From Microthyrium microscopicum (Eukaryota; Ascomycota; Dothideomycetes; Microthyriales; Microthyriaceae): a DNA stretch of 64,000 bases. The position numbers were made by a program, and so were the translations under genes. The notes below the pieces were generated by a model. The model was given only the letters and a program-made list of their open reading frames with translations. It did no database searches and was not told where the DNA came from. Numbering within the stretch: the first letter of the stretch is position 1; each line of letters begins with the position of its first letter. The stretch lies in assembly GCA_010405405.1 (NCBI GenBank), contig MU004236.1, positions 570,576 to 634,575 of the forward strand. Reading direction: 5' to 3'. Shown in pieces: positions 23,747 to 35,589 of the stretch.

Positions 23747-24411
23747 CTGTGTCACAAGAAGAGGAGAAATCGTTGTTGATCAACGAATTCGCGGGTTGGG
23801 TTTCTGTTGGTAGCAAGAATGGTGTCTATACCATGAACACTGTTGAGGTCCAGAAATACCATTAACTCCCATGGACATTGCTTACCTCTTCGAACAACGT
23901 AGAATCTCATAGATATCGTTGACTTCAATAGACACTGTTGACTCCCATAAGCACCGTTGACGCCCATGAACACTATTGAGTCCCATGCAACGTACTCACT
24001 ATCTTAACCAGATTTGGATTCCATAGGTATTGTTGACTTCCATGGGCGTCGTAGACTTCCATAGATATTGTTCGCTTCCATGGACCATAAGCACTATTCA
24101 TTCCGGTTTAGCACTTTACATGATCGTGGTCCACGGGAGTGTGCTTTGCTATGCCTATTGGGATACTTTAGGCCCCGATGCTTCCCACTAAATAACCACG
24201 AGGCTGATGTTGCTATGTGATAAGTAGAGTTCTTTGAGCACAAACTACACAAGACGAAGAATCACGTTACAGGAATGAACAGAATAGTAAAGTTGTGAGC
24301 TGATCGGCTCAATATGCTTTCATGCCTATCGAAAACAGCAAAGGGACAAGACCCATGATTCCTCTAACTCCTCTTTTGAATCCCCAGTGTCATGACTTAG
24401 TAGCCAGAATC
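23747..24411. other. Intergenic with minisatellite, convergent 3' flanks
   Basis: This is the region between the cysteine-rich gene and RPS3. Its left half holds the degenerate 19-bp repeat listed separately; the rest shows no gene. Confidence 0.5.
23829..24105. repeat. Degenerate 19-bp minisatellite
   Basis: Imperfect tandem units of the form ATAGACACTGTTGACTCCC occur back to back between about 23910 and 23986 (four units), with further copies at about 24030-24090. Outliers lie at 23832 and 23860. Units differ at several positions but keep the GTTGAC core and the CAT/ATA junction. No open reading frame uses the array. Confidence 0.75.
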
Positions 24412-25371
24412 CTATTCCTGCTGGAAAGTCTCACCCTCTTCACCTTGCTCCGCATCCCGTTGCTGCTGAGCTGCCTGTTGAGCAGCAAGGGCCTTTGCGC
24501 CATAATCCTGACTCATAGGCTGGACAATTGGCTGCTCATCCTTTGGCTCGATGATGGTGACGGAATCTGGAAGAGTCTTTTGTGGTCCAGCCTTGCCTTC
24601 TGGGTCGGATCCGCGCATAATCTTGACCTTGATACCAAGCACACCTTGACGAAGTAGAACGTGACGAGTGGCGTGGTCGATGAAGTCCTTAGCTGGCTGA
24701 CCAGAGTGGATCATGAATCCGTCCTAAGCACATGTTAACAAAGCATCCATCGTCTTCTGCGCAATTGATCTTACGGTGAACTTCATGCTCTTGGCACGGG
24801 CCGCTCTGAGCTTTCCGCTGACAACAACCTCGCAACCTTTGGCACCACTCTCCATAATGAAGCGTAGCACACCATAGCATGCACGACGGACAGCAAGACC
24901 GTTGAGAAGCTTATAGCGGAGGGATTCGCACTGGGCGACGGCGGAGAGACCACGGTTTTGGACTTTGGCGGCGTAAAGTGTGACGGAGTTATCGGGGAAC
25001 TTGAACCGCTTCTGAATGAGAGAAGTGAGTTCGCGAATGCGACGGCCTTGCTCTCCGAGAACTTCCTGCGTGTGGGTTGCGCGGATGATGATGTCGGTGA
25101 CGGTAGGAGTAACGCGGACCTCGACACCAGAGTAGCCCTCCTCGGCGAGTTCGCGTTGGAAGAATTCGTTGAGTTCGGCGTAGAAGACACCATCTGAGGA
25201 CTAGGTATTAGTATTTTTGGCACAGTAGTCGTCGTCGCATAGAAGCGATTGAATCTTGTGGGTGAACATACCAGCTACGAACTTTCTCCGCTTGGACCTG
25301 GGCATTGTTAGACAGATTATGAGGATGAAGAGTTTTGGAGAAACGTACATAGCACCACTTGCAGCAGCCAT
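24412..25371 (-). CDS. RPS3: 40S ribosomal protein S3 (uS3)
   Basis: Cytosolic small-subunit protein at the mRNA entry channel. Model on the minus strand: exons 25371-25349 (23 nt), 25297-25272 (26 nt), 25193-24775 and 24723-24412, 259 aa. The two tiny 5' exons encode MAAASGAM and SKRRKFVAD; clustering of introns at the 5' end is usual for fungal ribosomal protein genes. The KH domain ([34 protein letters not shown]) and the C-terminal S3 domain ([32 protein letters not shown]) are intact. The tail is Gln/Ala-rich, as in fungal orthologs. It is divergent with the peroxin gene. Confidence 0.97.
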
Positions 25372-25687
25372 GATTGCGATCGGTGGATAGAAGGGATTTT
25401 GGTTAAGTGGACTGAGGGAGTGAGTTGAGCGTTCTATGTCAAGATTAAGTTGCTGTTGGTGGGCATTTTTGGATTGTCGTTGTGGGGGAAGGCGATTGGT
25501 GTTGATTAGATTGATTAGATCAGATGGCAACTTAGCTTTGATTAGATAACCTCTCATATGCTCATCCCAACCCCCAGTCAAGGCCGAGGTTCAACATTTC
25601 CATAAGTTTTTACCTACTGACACTTATGCAATGATTACAATAATCAGATACTGAAACCAATTCACAGACGACCTTCCTCAGCGCAAC
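25372..25687. promoter_or_regulatory. Divergent promoter RPS3 / peroxin
   Basis: A 316-bp region between two start codons must serve both genes. It contains AT-rich and pyrimidine stretches; no specific factor site is assigned. Confidence 0.45.
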
Positions 25688-26863
25688 ATGGCTAAAGACG
25701 ACGCCTCCATACCCGCCTGGCAACGCGCCTCCGCTAGTCCAAGTCAAGCAGCACCAGAAGATGGCAAAGGCCAGACGTTGAAAGAAGCCGAAGAGTCTGA
25801 CATGCCAGAGTTTGACTTCAAGGACTCTGATGGAATGTCGGTACCTCCGACACGCGAGGAAGCTGCAAAGTTTCTACAACATCCAGGAACTGAGAAAGCC
25901 GGGGCTGAGGAAAAGATCAGATTCCTCGAAGTCAAAGGCGTAAAACAGGATGATATTGAGGCACTTATACCGGAAGCTCAGGAATACTTTCAAGCAGTAA
26001 GATTAGTATCATCTCAAGCTATGCAACAATGGCTAACGCTGTGATAGGAACAGCAGAGAGAGGCTGCCGAGCTTGCGCGAGAGTCGGAACCGCAATCAAG
26101 ACCACAGTCAATACCAGAAGCTCGACGCGACGTCCCTCCACTCGTAACATATCCCGAGTTTCTTGTACAGAGGCAAAAGCCAGCACCACTTATCACCACA
26201 AACTTCCTTCTCAATACCATGTATGGCACTGTCGGAGCCATTGCTGGCATGTACGGTCTATCGAAATACTATCTCCAACCTATGCACCAGGAGCTATCAG
26301 AAGCGCGACATGAGTTCTTTGGACATGCCTCATCCAAACTCGATGATCTTACCGAAAAACTCTCCAAAGTAACGACCTTGCCCCCCAAGAACAAGCCGCA
26401 CGACGATAAAGACGCTAACGGGAGTGATAATGAATCTGACGGATCTGATGGCGATCCAACTGAGCTATTTCATCGAGACATTGGTGTCCAAACATCACCG
26501 TCTCTTTCTAGGCCACAGTCCTCTTGGTCGATCGCCGACTCACAAGAGGGTACAGCTCCAGATCCTCTATCTCTACAAACATCTCGAATTGCTTCTTTGG
26601 CATCGCAAATCCGAAATCTAGAGCAATCGCGAACCGCCAGTGGAGGTAAAGAGAAGGACATCAGCGATCAACTAGGCACATTCAGCACATATTTGAATGA
26701 GCTGATGTACTCGAGCCCATACTACTCGTATAAAAACACCGTTCCGACCTGGAACAATACTTCCTCTACTCCAAGCGACGAGTTCGATCGATTACGGCAA
26801 GAGATCCGTTCAATGAAAGGCGTTATGTTAAGCGCAAGGAATTTCCCAAGAAGAGGCACATGA
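25688..26863 (+). CDS. Peroxisomal membrane protein, PEX14-like (PEX33 / PEX14-17 type)
   Basis: Docking-complex peroxin for PEX5/PEX7 cargo import. Model: exons 25688-25996 and 26048-26863, 374 aa. The N-terminal Pex14 domain lies at about residues 50-100 (PTREEAAKFLQHPG, EKIRFLEVKGV, DDIEALI), the three-helix fold that binds PEX5 WxxxF motifs. A membrane-like segment follows (LLNTMYGTVGAIAGMYGLSKYYL), then a coiled coil (ARHEFFGHASSKLDDLTEKLSKV) and a polar C-terminus. The proline-rich SH3 ligand common in true PEX14 is not evident, and the region after the Pex14 domain looks like the PEX17-like part of filamentous-fungal PEX33. Which of the two it is should be settled by phylogeny. Confidence 0.8.
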
Positions 26864-26966
26864 ATCACAAATGAATAAACGATCAGATGAACAATTTTTC
26901 GGTCATGACATGTCATACTGCATTGCAGTGATAATGATTCAACACTATGTCTAAGGTTATGTATGC

Positions 26967-28212
26967 TCAACCAATGATGGGTGCTACAGCCTTCATGAAC
27001 AAGGAAGCACCTGGAGAAGTGAAGATTCCCGTTTGCGCCGTTTGGTACAATGGGTAGTTTTGCTCGAATGCACCAGCAGCCCACATTGTCACACCCATAA
27101 AGACGTCGGAGTTGGCACTGTCATTGGGTTAGTCAAGGTACGAACAGACGTTGGTGTGACTACTTACTTGACAGCGGTCAATTCCTGTGTAACGGATGAG
27201 ATGCAGTCTGGTGTGTTACCACCACCGGTTTCAAGCAACATTGCCTTACGGCCATTGTTTCGCAACCAAGTGGCTACATAGTTGACGTTGCCTGCACCTG
27301 TGACAGCTTGCGCGGCTGGGCAGCTTGTGGCAGTTCCGCTCATGTCGGCATCCAGATATTGGTGCATGGTGAACACCTGCGAAACAGTCAGATCAAGATT
27401 AGAAAATGAGAACCACTTTTTGCTTACCAGTTTGTCAGTTCCACCGGCGGGATCGGTGACTTTAAGTAGACTTGGACCGCTTTCATTGGGGAATGCGCCC
27501 AGAGACGAGTAGCTGGTTCCTGGGATGAATATGGTGTTGGCATTGGCACCGGCACCACGAATTTCGTTGACAGTGGCTTGGACGGTGTTGGCCCAGGTTC
27601 CAATGTTAAGGTCGTGGGGTTCATTCATGAGATCGAATGCGACCTTGGGGTTGTTGGCATATTTGCCAGCGAGAGTAGCCCAGAAGTGAGCGAATTGGGC
27701 GTCTGTTGGTCCACCTTGACCAACGATTCCACCGTTGTATCGCGCATAGTTGTGACTATCAAAATCAGTTTTTTTGTCCACCAACAGCCCGCACTGTCTA
27801 TAACTTACACATCTACGATACACATTCCAGCTCCAGAGCTGAGGCATTGCTGCACCAACTGGTCGTAAGCTGCCCAGTTATTGGGATCTAGGACGCTCGG
27901 GTCGCCGTTGTTGGTAAGATATGTCCATCCGACTGGAAGACGGAAAGTGTTCATCCCAGCCTGAACGAATTGAGTCATTTGCGCGGCACCAGTGCCTCCT
28001 GCAACATCTACGGATGGCGATCCACTAGGACAGGCGCCTTGTTGATTTGTACAGAAATCGAACCCGGCAATGTTGACACCGGCGAACTGGACCTTCCCGC
28101 CACCAACTTTGGTATATGTAGTTGGAGGGCCATACGCAATCGGCGCCGCGATGGCTGAGATTGCGAGGCTTGCCGTCAAGGCAGTTTGAAATAGCTTGCT
28201 CCAGGCATGCAT
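26967..28212 (-). CDS. Secreted glycoside hydrolase family 5 endoglucanase
   Basis: Model on the minus strand: exons 28212-27809, 27755-27428, 27376-27168 and 27117-26967, 363 aa. A signal peptide (about 23 residues, ending AISAIAAP) is followed directly by the catalytic (beta/alpha)8 barrel; there is no cellulose-binding module. Family motifs: GVNIAGFDF near the start, NTFRLPVGWTYL, the acid/base glutamate in AFDLMNEPHD and the nucleophile in AMLLETGGG. This is the subfamily of fungal endo-beta-1,4-glucanases related to EG II/Cel5A. It probably cleaves cellulose or beta-glucans outside the cell. The codon at 28227 is TTG, so the start was set at the ATG at 28212. Confidence 0.93.
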
Positions 28213-28991
28213 TTTGAAAGATTTCAAGGAGTGTGATGGTTGAAAAACCTAAAGGAGTGTGGGTATAAAAAAAAGAAGAAGAAACAAGAAACAAGGAGTG
28301 ACAGTCAAAGGACGACCTGAACAAACGTACAACGTGTTGGATCACAGCAGTATCATGGCGGGAGACGACTGGGGGTACTTATGCGATATCTCACGTAGGA
28401 TTAGGGGTGGGGACTTTTCAAACGACATGTACAGAGTAACCACATTGGGAAGATGAAGTTGGCAATGTCACTCTAGTGGCGCGCAAAGGCTCAGGCAAAG
28501 GCTGCAAAGCACTGCCAAAGCACACAGTTTGAGCCTGCTCCAGCTGGTCTCAGCAATGCCCAACACCAACACCAACAGAAGGGTGACTAGCATCCGCAGT
28601 TAGCTGCATATTCTAGAGGGGTCTTGACCTGTTCCTGAAATCTCGACGCATCTCAGTTGGGGAAATGATTGGCCGCGAGGCAGTGTCAGCCAACCAGTCG
28701 CGCCGGAGAAGCAGTTGGAGAGCCAAAAGTGGAATTAACTGGACCCTGGGAGTGATATGCCCCTTTGCCGCGGCCGTGTAGCCTATCGATATCTAGCTTC
28801 TTAGTGGGCACTCACTTTCTGCTTTGAGACTGATGCGAATGATTGCAAGCCGTTGACTGTGAGCCGCGCATCTTGCACCTGCATAAGGCCCTCATGGACC
28901 CCCTGCAGCCTTTGTTTCAACCCCTAAAGTCGCCAAAGCAAGCATTAAATCCAACTCTCCCTTTCCACTCTGCAGCCACTGACCATCCCCC
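28213..28991. other. Intergenic, divergent promoters
   Basis: 779 bp upstream of both the GH5 gene and the basic-protein gene. An A/G-rich run sits at 28265-28300. No gene is supported. Confidence 0.45.
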
Positions 28992-30510
28992 ATGGACCGC
29001 CAGCCGGATCAGCAGCGCGATAAGAAACAAGCTTTCTCTAGGGGGGCGTCTCGTCAAAGTCGCCACAGCCAAAGTCCTACTTGTAATTCAGACGACAATC
29101 GCGGGGATGGCTCTGATTCCGCCCGTCCCCGTCGGCGCAGAAGAGTCGTTCGACGGCATCATCGCCATCGTCGCAGACCAAGTACAGATAATGCGAGTCA
29201 TACTGAAAAGCGGGACATCTACGACAGTGATACAACCTCTGTAAGACAAGGTAGGGACGCAAGGCATAGAATTCGGAAAGATCACAACGACCCCCAACAT
29301 GTTGGTGTTGGTGGTGGCTCAAGGTTGGGCGGTGCACATCGTTCTCGTAATTCGTCCACCCATAAAAGTAGTAAGGAACGGAGTCTAGTCCCATGGCAGA
29401 CACCAACTCCAAAGAACTCGCTGGCTACCAAGCGGCGTGACCGGTTATTTGGTCATTTTAGATCTCCTTCAGGCAAAGAAAACTCTTCGAAGGACGCGAC
29501 TTCATCCCAGCACGGGCCGAGCCCAGGTCGTAAGAAGGATGAGTGGATCAACGAGCTTAAAGCCACGTTGCTGGGATTGGCGATCGAGCTGGTTCTGAAA
29601 GAAGTTCAACGACTTTTCGGAGTGGAACGAACCAAACCTAAACCAGATGACAAATCTGGCACCAAACAAGAACCAACTCACACAAAAATTGCATCTGAAA
29701 TTTTGAAGAAACTAACTCATGAGAGCGCATCAGATCATACAGAGCGCGCTCCAAATGGTGATACGAGAGAAGTTGGGGAATCTTCCACAGCTCCCTCTCG
29801 CCCCCACAACTCCACTTCTGAACACCTCCGAAATACTGATATCAGTGGATATATTGAAGACTACGTCCGCCGCGAAGTGAGGCGACAGTTGAATGAAATG
29901 GGCTTTATCACTCACGACGATGATCATTTACACCGTGAAGACGCCCAAGGACGTGGGCGTTCTCATCAATATTCCCGAAGAAATGCAGTAAGATTATGAT
30001 ATTTCCACGATTCCACTGATGATAGCTGAAATGACCTCGTCTCAGGTACCAGCTCGGCCATCGAGATCATTAACGCCACCAAGACACAAAAGAGGCGAAT
30101 CTCCCATTTCAGTTCGACGACTTCGAGAGCGGGAACGGGAACAAGAGACTGGTGTTTTACGAAGCATCTCTCGCCATGAGCGTAGGTATGGTGATTCATC
30201 TGATGCAGAACAGAGACCTCGTACGATCACTTCGCGACGTGTACAACAATTCGATACAGATCGTGACAGTTATTCTTCTAGTCCTTCAAGTTCCAGTTAT
30301 TCTAGCGATGAAGCAAGAAGTCGTCGCAGAGGTTCAACTAGACCCCGGCCAACTCGTGAACGCGCCAAATCAGCAAGTCCAGCTCGCAGGCGAAGAAAAA
30401 ATGAAAAATCCTCATGGGTTCCCATTGATGTCGCGAGTGCTGCCGTAGAACGATATTTTGGCGCAAAAAAAGATTCGAAACAAAAGTCGAAACATTCAAG
30501 GCGCCCATGA
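28992..30510 (+). CDS. Basic, Ser/Arg-rich low-complexity protein, unknown function
   Basis: Model: exons 28992-29987 and 30046-30510, 486 aa. The sequence is mostly disordered and basic, with Arg/His clusters (RRRRRVVRRHHRHRRR near residue 50) and many SR/RS pairs. Two short ordered-looking stretches stand out: a hydrophobic amphipathic helix at about 187-205 (LKATLLGLAIELVLKEVQRL) and a helix near 285-305 (IEDYVRREVRRQLNEMGF). The second exon ends with the predicted helix SWVPIDVASAAVERYFG. No catalytic motif, signal peptide or zinc finger is seen. A nuclear or RNA-linked role would fit the composition, but I do not recognise the family. Confidence 0.7.
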
Positions 30511-30747
30511 GTAAATCTGTACAAGAAGGCATATTGCAAACTTTGTTTGTTTCATTATTTCACAAAATACCTCTTCTAGAACATGAAGAACAATTGGATG
30601 CTCTTTCAAGATCTACAATCTTCCCTGTACTCTTTAGCCGTCCTGGTGAAACATATTCCAACTACCCGCAATCCCAAAGATCCTGCATGTCTATCATAGT
30701 TCGCTGACATAGTCTCACAGGCAATTTCAACCTTAAGCTAAACAAAT

Positions 30748-32217
30748 TCAAGATTTCTTTTTCGCAATCAAATTCTTCAACAACAAACCTTTTCCGCTCA
30801 ACAATTCAGCATCTGGCCTTGGACCCAGCTTGTACCGCGCTTTGTCCCGTTCCTCAGACATCATCTTGTTGACAAAAGCCTCGAAATTACCATTCATCTC
30901 AGACAGGCCTTGTGCGCACCAATCACACAATTTCAAACCACAACCATTTGCCTTTTCGTCCCGTGGATCCAGTTTGTTGCCAAATCCATCATGATGCCGT
31001 TTCGCCTGGCACGTATGTATTGCCAAATTGGGGCAGACTGAGCACCAAACATCCGATTCTTTCATCTCGTTACGGAGCAGCCGACTGAAAGCCGCTTGAT
31101 ACTGAGACCGAGATGCTTTGGACATGTGCATGGCGCCTGGAATCTCTTTGATGTCGTGTCTGCGTGGACACGCTATGATACTGATGCGGGTTTCGCAGCA
31201 GTCAAGACACATTTTGCTCGGTGGATGGCCTACGGATCGATTTCCGGAATTGTCGCTGGCTTCGTGCCATTGGAGACCGTCTGCTGTTGGACGGACTGTG
31301 ACGTTTGTTTTGAAGCCTGGCATGAGGACGCCGTAGCTGGTGTGCATGCACCACTTGCAGTCTGCGCTGCGGCAGAAGAAAGATACTGGATGCGCAAGGC
31401 CGGTGTTGACGGAAATGCTCGGTAGACTGGTATCCTCTGGCTCCTCTGCTGCACTGTCCTCGCTTTCCTCTGAGCTGTCGGTACTAGTAGACATCTCGGC
31501 TCCCTTTGTTGTTGCTTTTGATTTGCCTTTGTTGGCTGCGCCGAGTTTTCTTTTGACGTCCCTCAGACCCAGGAAGGTACATGCAATATCCGCATCAGCG
31601 CATGATTCACATGGCGGCTCGTCAGACCATTCTTTCAAGGAACATTCCTCTTCAGCGAGCCGGCATTCAGTGCAAGTTTTGAATTTGCGAGTCCTGGACT
31701 CATCGCCTGATGGCTTTTTCCGCTTGCGCTTCTTCTCAGGATGAGGATTGAATGTGCCGGATTTGTCTTCATCGTAGTATGAGATTGGGACGTTCTTGAT
31801 ACGTTTGCGCAGGCGCTCTTTGACATTAAACCAATTATCTTCGCCTTCCTCGCCTCGGTATTTGTCGATGTCCTCGTCGTCTTCGGATCCAAATAGGTCC
31901 TCAATTCCAAATCCAGTGTCATCGTCATCTTCCAGTGTTTCGAAGACGTCTTGCTTCTCGAGATCGTCTTCGCTATCAGGTCTCTCAGAGCTAAGACTAC
32001 TGGAATAGTCGATGTTGGCTACATCGTCTTCGGCATCGTTGACTTGATCTGCTTTGGAGCTCTTGGTGGGGATCTTTGCGGAACCCGGGATCGTAACTTT
32101 GTGTTGGTCCTGATCGTCTGGCTCTGGAAGTCCAAAGATACTCGTAGGCTGGCCAGCCATAATGGCACTGTCACCACTTGAAAGCCCGTCCTGGTTATGC
32201 TCTGGGATGTTGTTCAT
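30748..32217 (-). CDS. Nuclear-type protein with Zn2Cys6-spaced motif and C-terminal Cys-rich region
   Basis: Single exon, 489 aa. The N-terminal 130 residues are very acidic (EDDDDTGFGIEDLFG, EDDEDIDKY). A basic stretch (KKRKRKKPSG) precedes CTECRLAEEEC and CESCADADIAC, which together read C-x2-C-x6-C-x10-C-x2-C-x6-C, the spacing of fungal binuclear zinc clusters. The loop after the second cysteine is acidic (RLAEEE) instead of the usual basic DNA-contact residues. A second cysteine-rich part (about residues 275-455) has CRSADCKWC, MCLDCCETR, WCSVC and CGLKLCDWC, suggesting more zinc sites. I do not recognise this second domain. It might be a chromatin or protein-binding zinc protein and not a classic transcription factor. 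Confidence 0.72.
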   Translation of the reverse strand: MNNIPEHNQDGLSSGDSAIMAGQPTSIFGLPEPDDQDQHKVTIPGSAKIPTKSSKADQVNDAEDDVANIDYSSSLSSERPDSEDDLEKQDVFETLEDDDDTGFGIEDLFGSEDDEDIDKYRGEEGEDNWFNVKERLRKRIKNVPISYYDEDKSGTFNPHPEKKRKRKKPSGDESRTRKFKTCTECRLAEEECSLKEWSDEPPCESCADADIACTFLGLRDVKRKLGAANKGKSKATTKGAEMSTSTDSSEESEDSAAEEPEDTSLPSISVNTGLAHPVSFFCRSADCKWCMHTSYGVLMPGFKTNVTVRPTADGLQWHEASDNSGNRSVGHPPSKMCLDCCETRISIIACPRRHDIKEIPGAMHMSKASRSQYQAAFSRLLRNEMKESDVWCSVCPNLAIHTCQAKRHHDGFGNKLDPRDEKANGCGLKLCDWCAQGLSEMNGNFEAFVNKMMSEERDKARYKLGPRPDAELLSGKGLLLKNLIAKKKS

Positions 32218-35200
32218 GGTATGTATAGTAGATTCTTCAAGTCCGTCGATATGCCAAAGGTTTTGTTTGTGGGCATAAAGTCAGATTATGTCCAAGGTTG
32301 AAAGCCTCATGTGCGCCTAGTGTGGATCTGACGGCCTGAGGCAGGTGTAACTTCCGTGCTAGAATTGAGGTTTGGGAGCCTAGTAGAGGTAGGAGGGGGA
32401 TGGCCTGTAGTCAACAAGGGCGCGCTTTCTTACATGGAGGTGAAAGATATTAATGGCATTCGTTAGTTTGACTCCGAGTTTGTGTTTGTTGTGCGCTTGG
32501 CCTCGCTGGTTCTGATATTTTATATTCCAAACAAATTTGGAGGGTACCTTCCCATATCAGAAGCTTCGTTTGAGCGAGAGCTTACTCATAACAGTATCAT
32601 CACCTGAGATCTCTGGTTTTGGTCATCGAAACATTCGAGCTATACTTGCTGATACGTTAGCGGCAGCGGAATCGATCTTGTCTGACAGAAGCACATAACT
32701 TCGAAGCGCTATGGCCAATTCCCTCCTTCCGAATGGGCATCGACAGAGTATTGGTCTTGAGCACTTTACGTGAACAGACAGAACTGATCAGTACTGAGGA
32801 CCGTCGAACTAGCAGTTCAAATGCAGTGTTCCTACAACGGCATTAGCTTCCAGCAGCGCTACTCAAGAAAGGATACTCTACTCCCCATCTAACTCGGTAA
32901 ACCATCAGGATCTGAACGTCCTTCTTGAGAGATAGAGTACTCGATGAACACGCCTGCTGGATAAGAAGCCTTGTAAATAATGGAAAAACCCAAGCCAAGG
33001 AGTTCACCTGTTCTGAAGCCCGGGAGCCTGCTGCCACTTAACTCGCCTCTCTCGTTTCTAGAACAGCGCCTCCGGTTGATTTGGCTCTCATTGTTTCCAG
33101 AAATTGAAACCCGGCCACTGGAATTTCTAGTGCCTATTTAGCAGTGGTTGTCCTTCAAAGATATTAGAGCAGATGGAGTGATGTTTTGCGCATGGTTAGG
33201 CTGGCCATCCAGATGCACTTATCAGATTACGGTGATACTAAACCATATCCACAGTAACCAGTACATCACAGTTTCTGTCTACCGTCTGGGAATGCTCTTA
33301 TACGGAAGAGACTTCCATACTTTGTTGTCACTACGAGAGTCAACCGATAATATTTGGTTTCGTCTAAGCAGGGCGCAATGTGCGGCTCAATATTCTACCC
33401 AACACATGCAGAAGAGGCTTTATGAAGGCTGATCTGGCCCATCCAGCAAGGCATAAATTTGAGGCTGACCAAATTCTCTATGGTGTTCATCAGGCTAAAT
33501 TTTCAGAACATGCACCACCTGTCCTCTCCATGTGGAAGATTGCAACATAAATGAGTATATACGATCTTGCAACACATCATTGGGCCATCGAAGATTCGAC
33601 CTGTCTCTGAAAACGAGCTGTCCAAGATATGCAACATCGTCCGCAAGCGGCCATATTATATAGGTAGGGAATCGAGGCATGAGGACGCACTCAGCGACAG
33701 TTTATCTTCATTCTTCATGTCTATGACGAATCTCAGCCTCATGAGAGAGCCTCATGAGCTAACGCATCTCCTTTGTCAAATCGGAGCGACGCTCGAAGCA
33801 GTCACAAGTTGGGATCACGAGATTTCTTCACATTCAATAATACTCCTGGAACAGTGGTGCCAGGGTGACATCGCCTAGCTCTTGCACAGTTCTAAAAACC
33901 TCGCTTTTGCCTTGAGTCGACCATTGAGTTTCTTTCCTATGCTTGCCATCACGCTGCTCATCCTCTTCAAGAAATCCGCCGCAATCTACTGCAAGAATCA
34001 CAATTGGCTTTGCCTTATCAACAGCCTGGACTGCGGTCCGAACTGCACAGACGGAGTTTCCATGTGCGATCTCGACACCTGAGTGTGTCTGAACGACAAA
34101 TTCAGCGGATGTTCCAGCACGACTCCAGCCATGGTAGCAACTACGGCCGCTGCTCCTACCCAGGTTGTGCAACAGACACAGATAGTCATTCAGAATTCAG
34201 TCACGGTAACCCAGAACGCGTCTCAAGATCCAGTCACTGTAACAACAGCTCCAAGTGCGGCGTCTCAATCAAACTCGAAGAGTATGATACTCGCTCCGGG
34301 CGGCTTCATTTTGCCCTTTGAAATGCTCCTCTTGCTTGATCTTTCACCGGGGGTTTTGTGCATGTGGTAGGGTGCTCCTTACGACGATGGTTTTACGAGT
34401 TGCTGTAGGCCAGATTGGCGCAGGCAAAGCGACGAAATGGTTTTAGACGGCGTGATTCCATCAGCTTCACACACGGAGGGTTCAATAAGTAGGTAGTGAT
34501 GACAAATCGGAATCTTGTTTAGTGTGGATCTGGAACAGCCTGATAGCTTGTAGCAGCTGCAGGTTTTCCTGGTTTGATATCCAACCTCTTCTTTCTCGGT
34601 CTCGGCTGGTCAGCCTCGCAACTTGCAGAATGATATTATGCTCTAACCCGCGTTCATGAAATCATTGGTATAAGCTTGTTCCATGTTTCTCTGCTGACAA
34701 TCGAAGATATGATCGTGCTTGTGGTAATTGAATAATTGGAATAGTGTCGGGAAGGGTGCTGTCACGCTTCAAATCAGAATATCTCTACCCCAAGCTTCCA
34801 GAAGAGCGTAGCTTAGCAATAACTTGGCTACCTGACTACTGCGCTCAGCAAAAGCTTGACTCTTTCAAGCTCTGGATTAAAGACGAGTATGCAATAATTG
34901 TCGAATGAGGGAGGCGCGATCGACCACGCAACCCAACGTTCCAGACTGCTCTCCAGATTCCCAACAGATGTATTCCCACTACTGCATGAACGATTTCGTA
35001 AGGCAGCTCCAAAGGTGGGACATGTTTGGCCCCGGCATCAAAAGCTGGGCAATGAGATGATGCTCGCAAGGCACAAGGGCCCTTCAGACTGTTGTGGAAG
35101 GTACCTCGTACCCAACGTTGCATTGATCAAGCTGTCATTGACGAAAGTGGCTTGTCTATGAGCTCCCAGGTCCCCACGTCAACCTTCCAGAATTTCGGTC

Positions 35201-35589
35201 AGATTTTGCAGAATTTCGAGTAGTTACTGTAGTTCCAAATTGGTTCATTGAGCCCCCTTCCAATGGAGCAATGCACGTGGGAAGGTAGAGCGAAAATGCG
35301 GTTAGGCGGATGCATCCGTTCACGCCTTCGGATCCTGCCCCTCCCTCCATCATCCTTCCCCAACTCCAACAACACGGATACTATGGATATGCTAGGGATT
35401 ATTCCTGCTCCTTGGAGCACAATAAATGCAAGAGCCGACATGTACCTCCGGTGATCAACGCTCATCCATGAGCAACCTGCTTACCGGGTAGGATGCTGTC
35501 GTCGAGCTACAAAAACCGGGCAATGTCCCCTGGCTTAGAGACAACCGTAAGCGGAGTCGTTTTCAAAATTTGTGCAAGAAATTAAAGTC
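32218..35589. other. Gene-poor region
   Basis: 3.4 kb between the Zn-motif gene and the phosphatase gene with no strong gene. Frames at 33148-33432 and 33567-33878 have no recognisable product. The only hint of coding sequence is the possible small secreted-protein remnant at 33939-34370. I saw no long repeats, target-site duplications or transposase-like frames. Confidence 0.45.
33939..34370 (+). pseudogene. Possible small secreted cysteine-containing gene, weak or decayed
   Basis: An ATG at 33939 opens a 47-codon frame with a hydrophobic start (MLAITLLILF) and five cysteines within 28 residues. After a TGA at 34080 the same frame stays open to 34370, passing through a Thr/Val/Gln-rich stretch (VTVTQNASQDPVTVTTAPS) and ending in hydrophobic residues. 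This layout (signal, cysteines, Thr-rich linker, hydrophobic end) resembles GPI-type surface proteins. The minus strand also has a 113-codon open frame over the same place, so the strand is uncertain. No family is recognised. Confidence 0.2.

Noticed and set aside
33834-34172. 113-codon minus-strand frame
   Set aside because: Protein-like in places but without recognisable domain; competes with an equally weak plus-strand candidate, so neither is called firmly.
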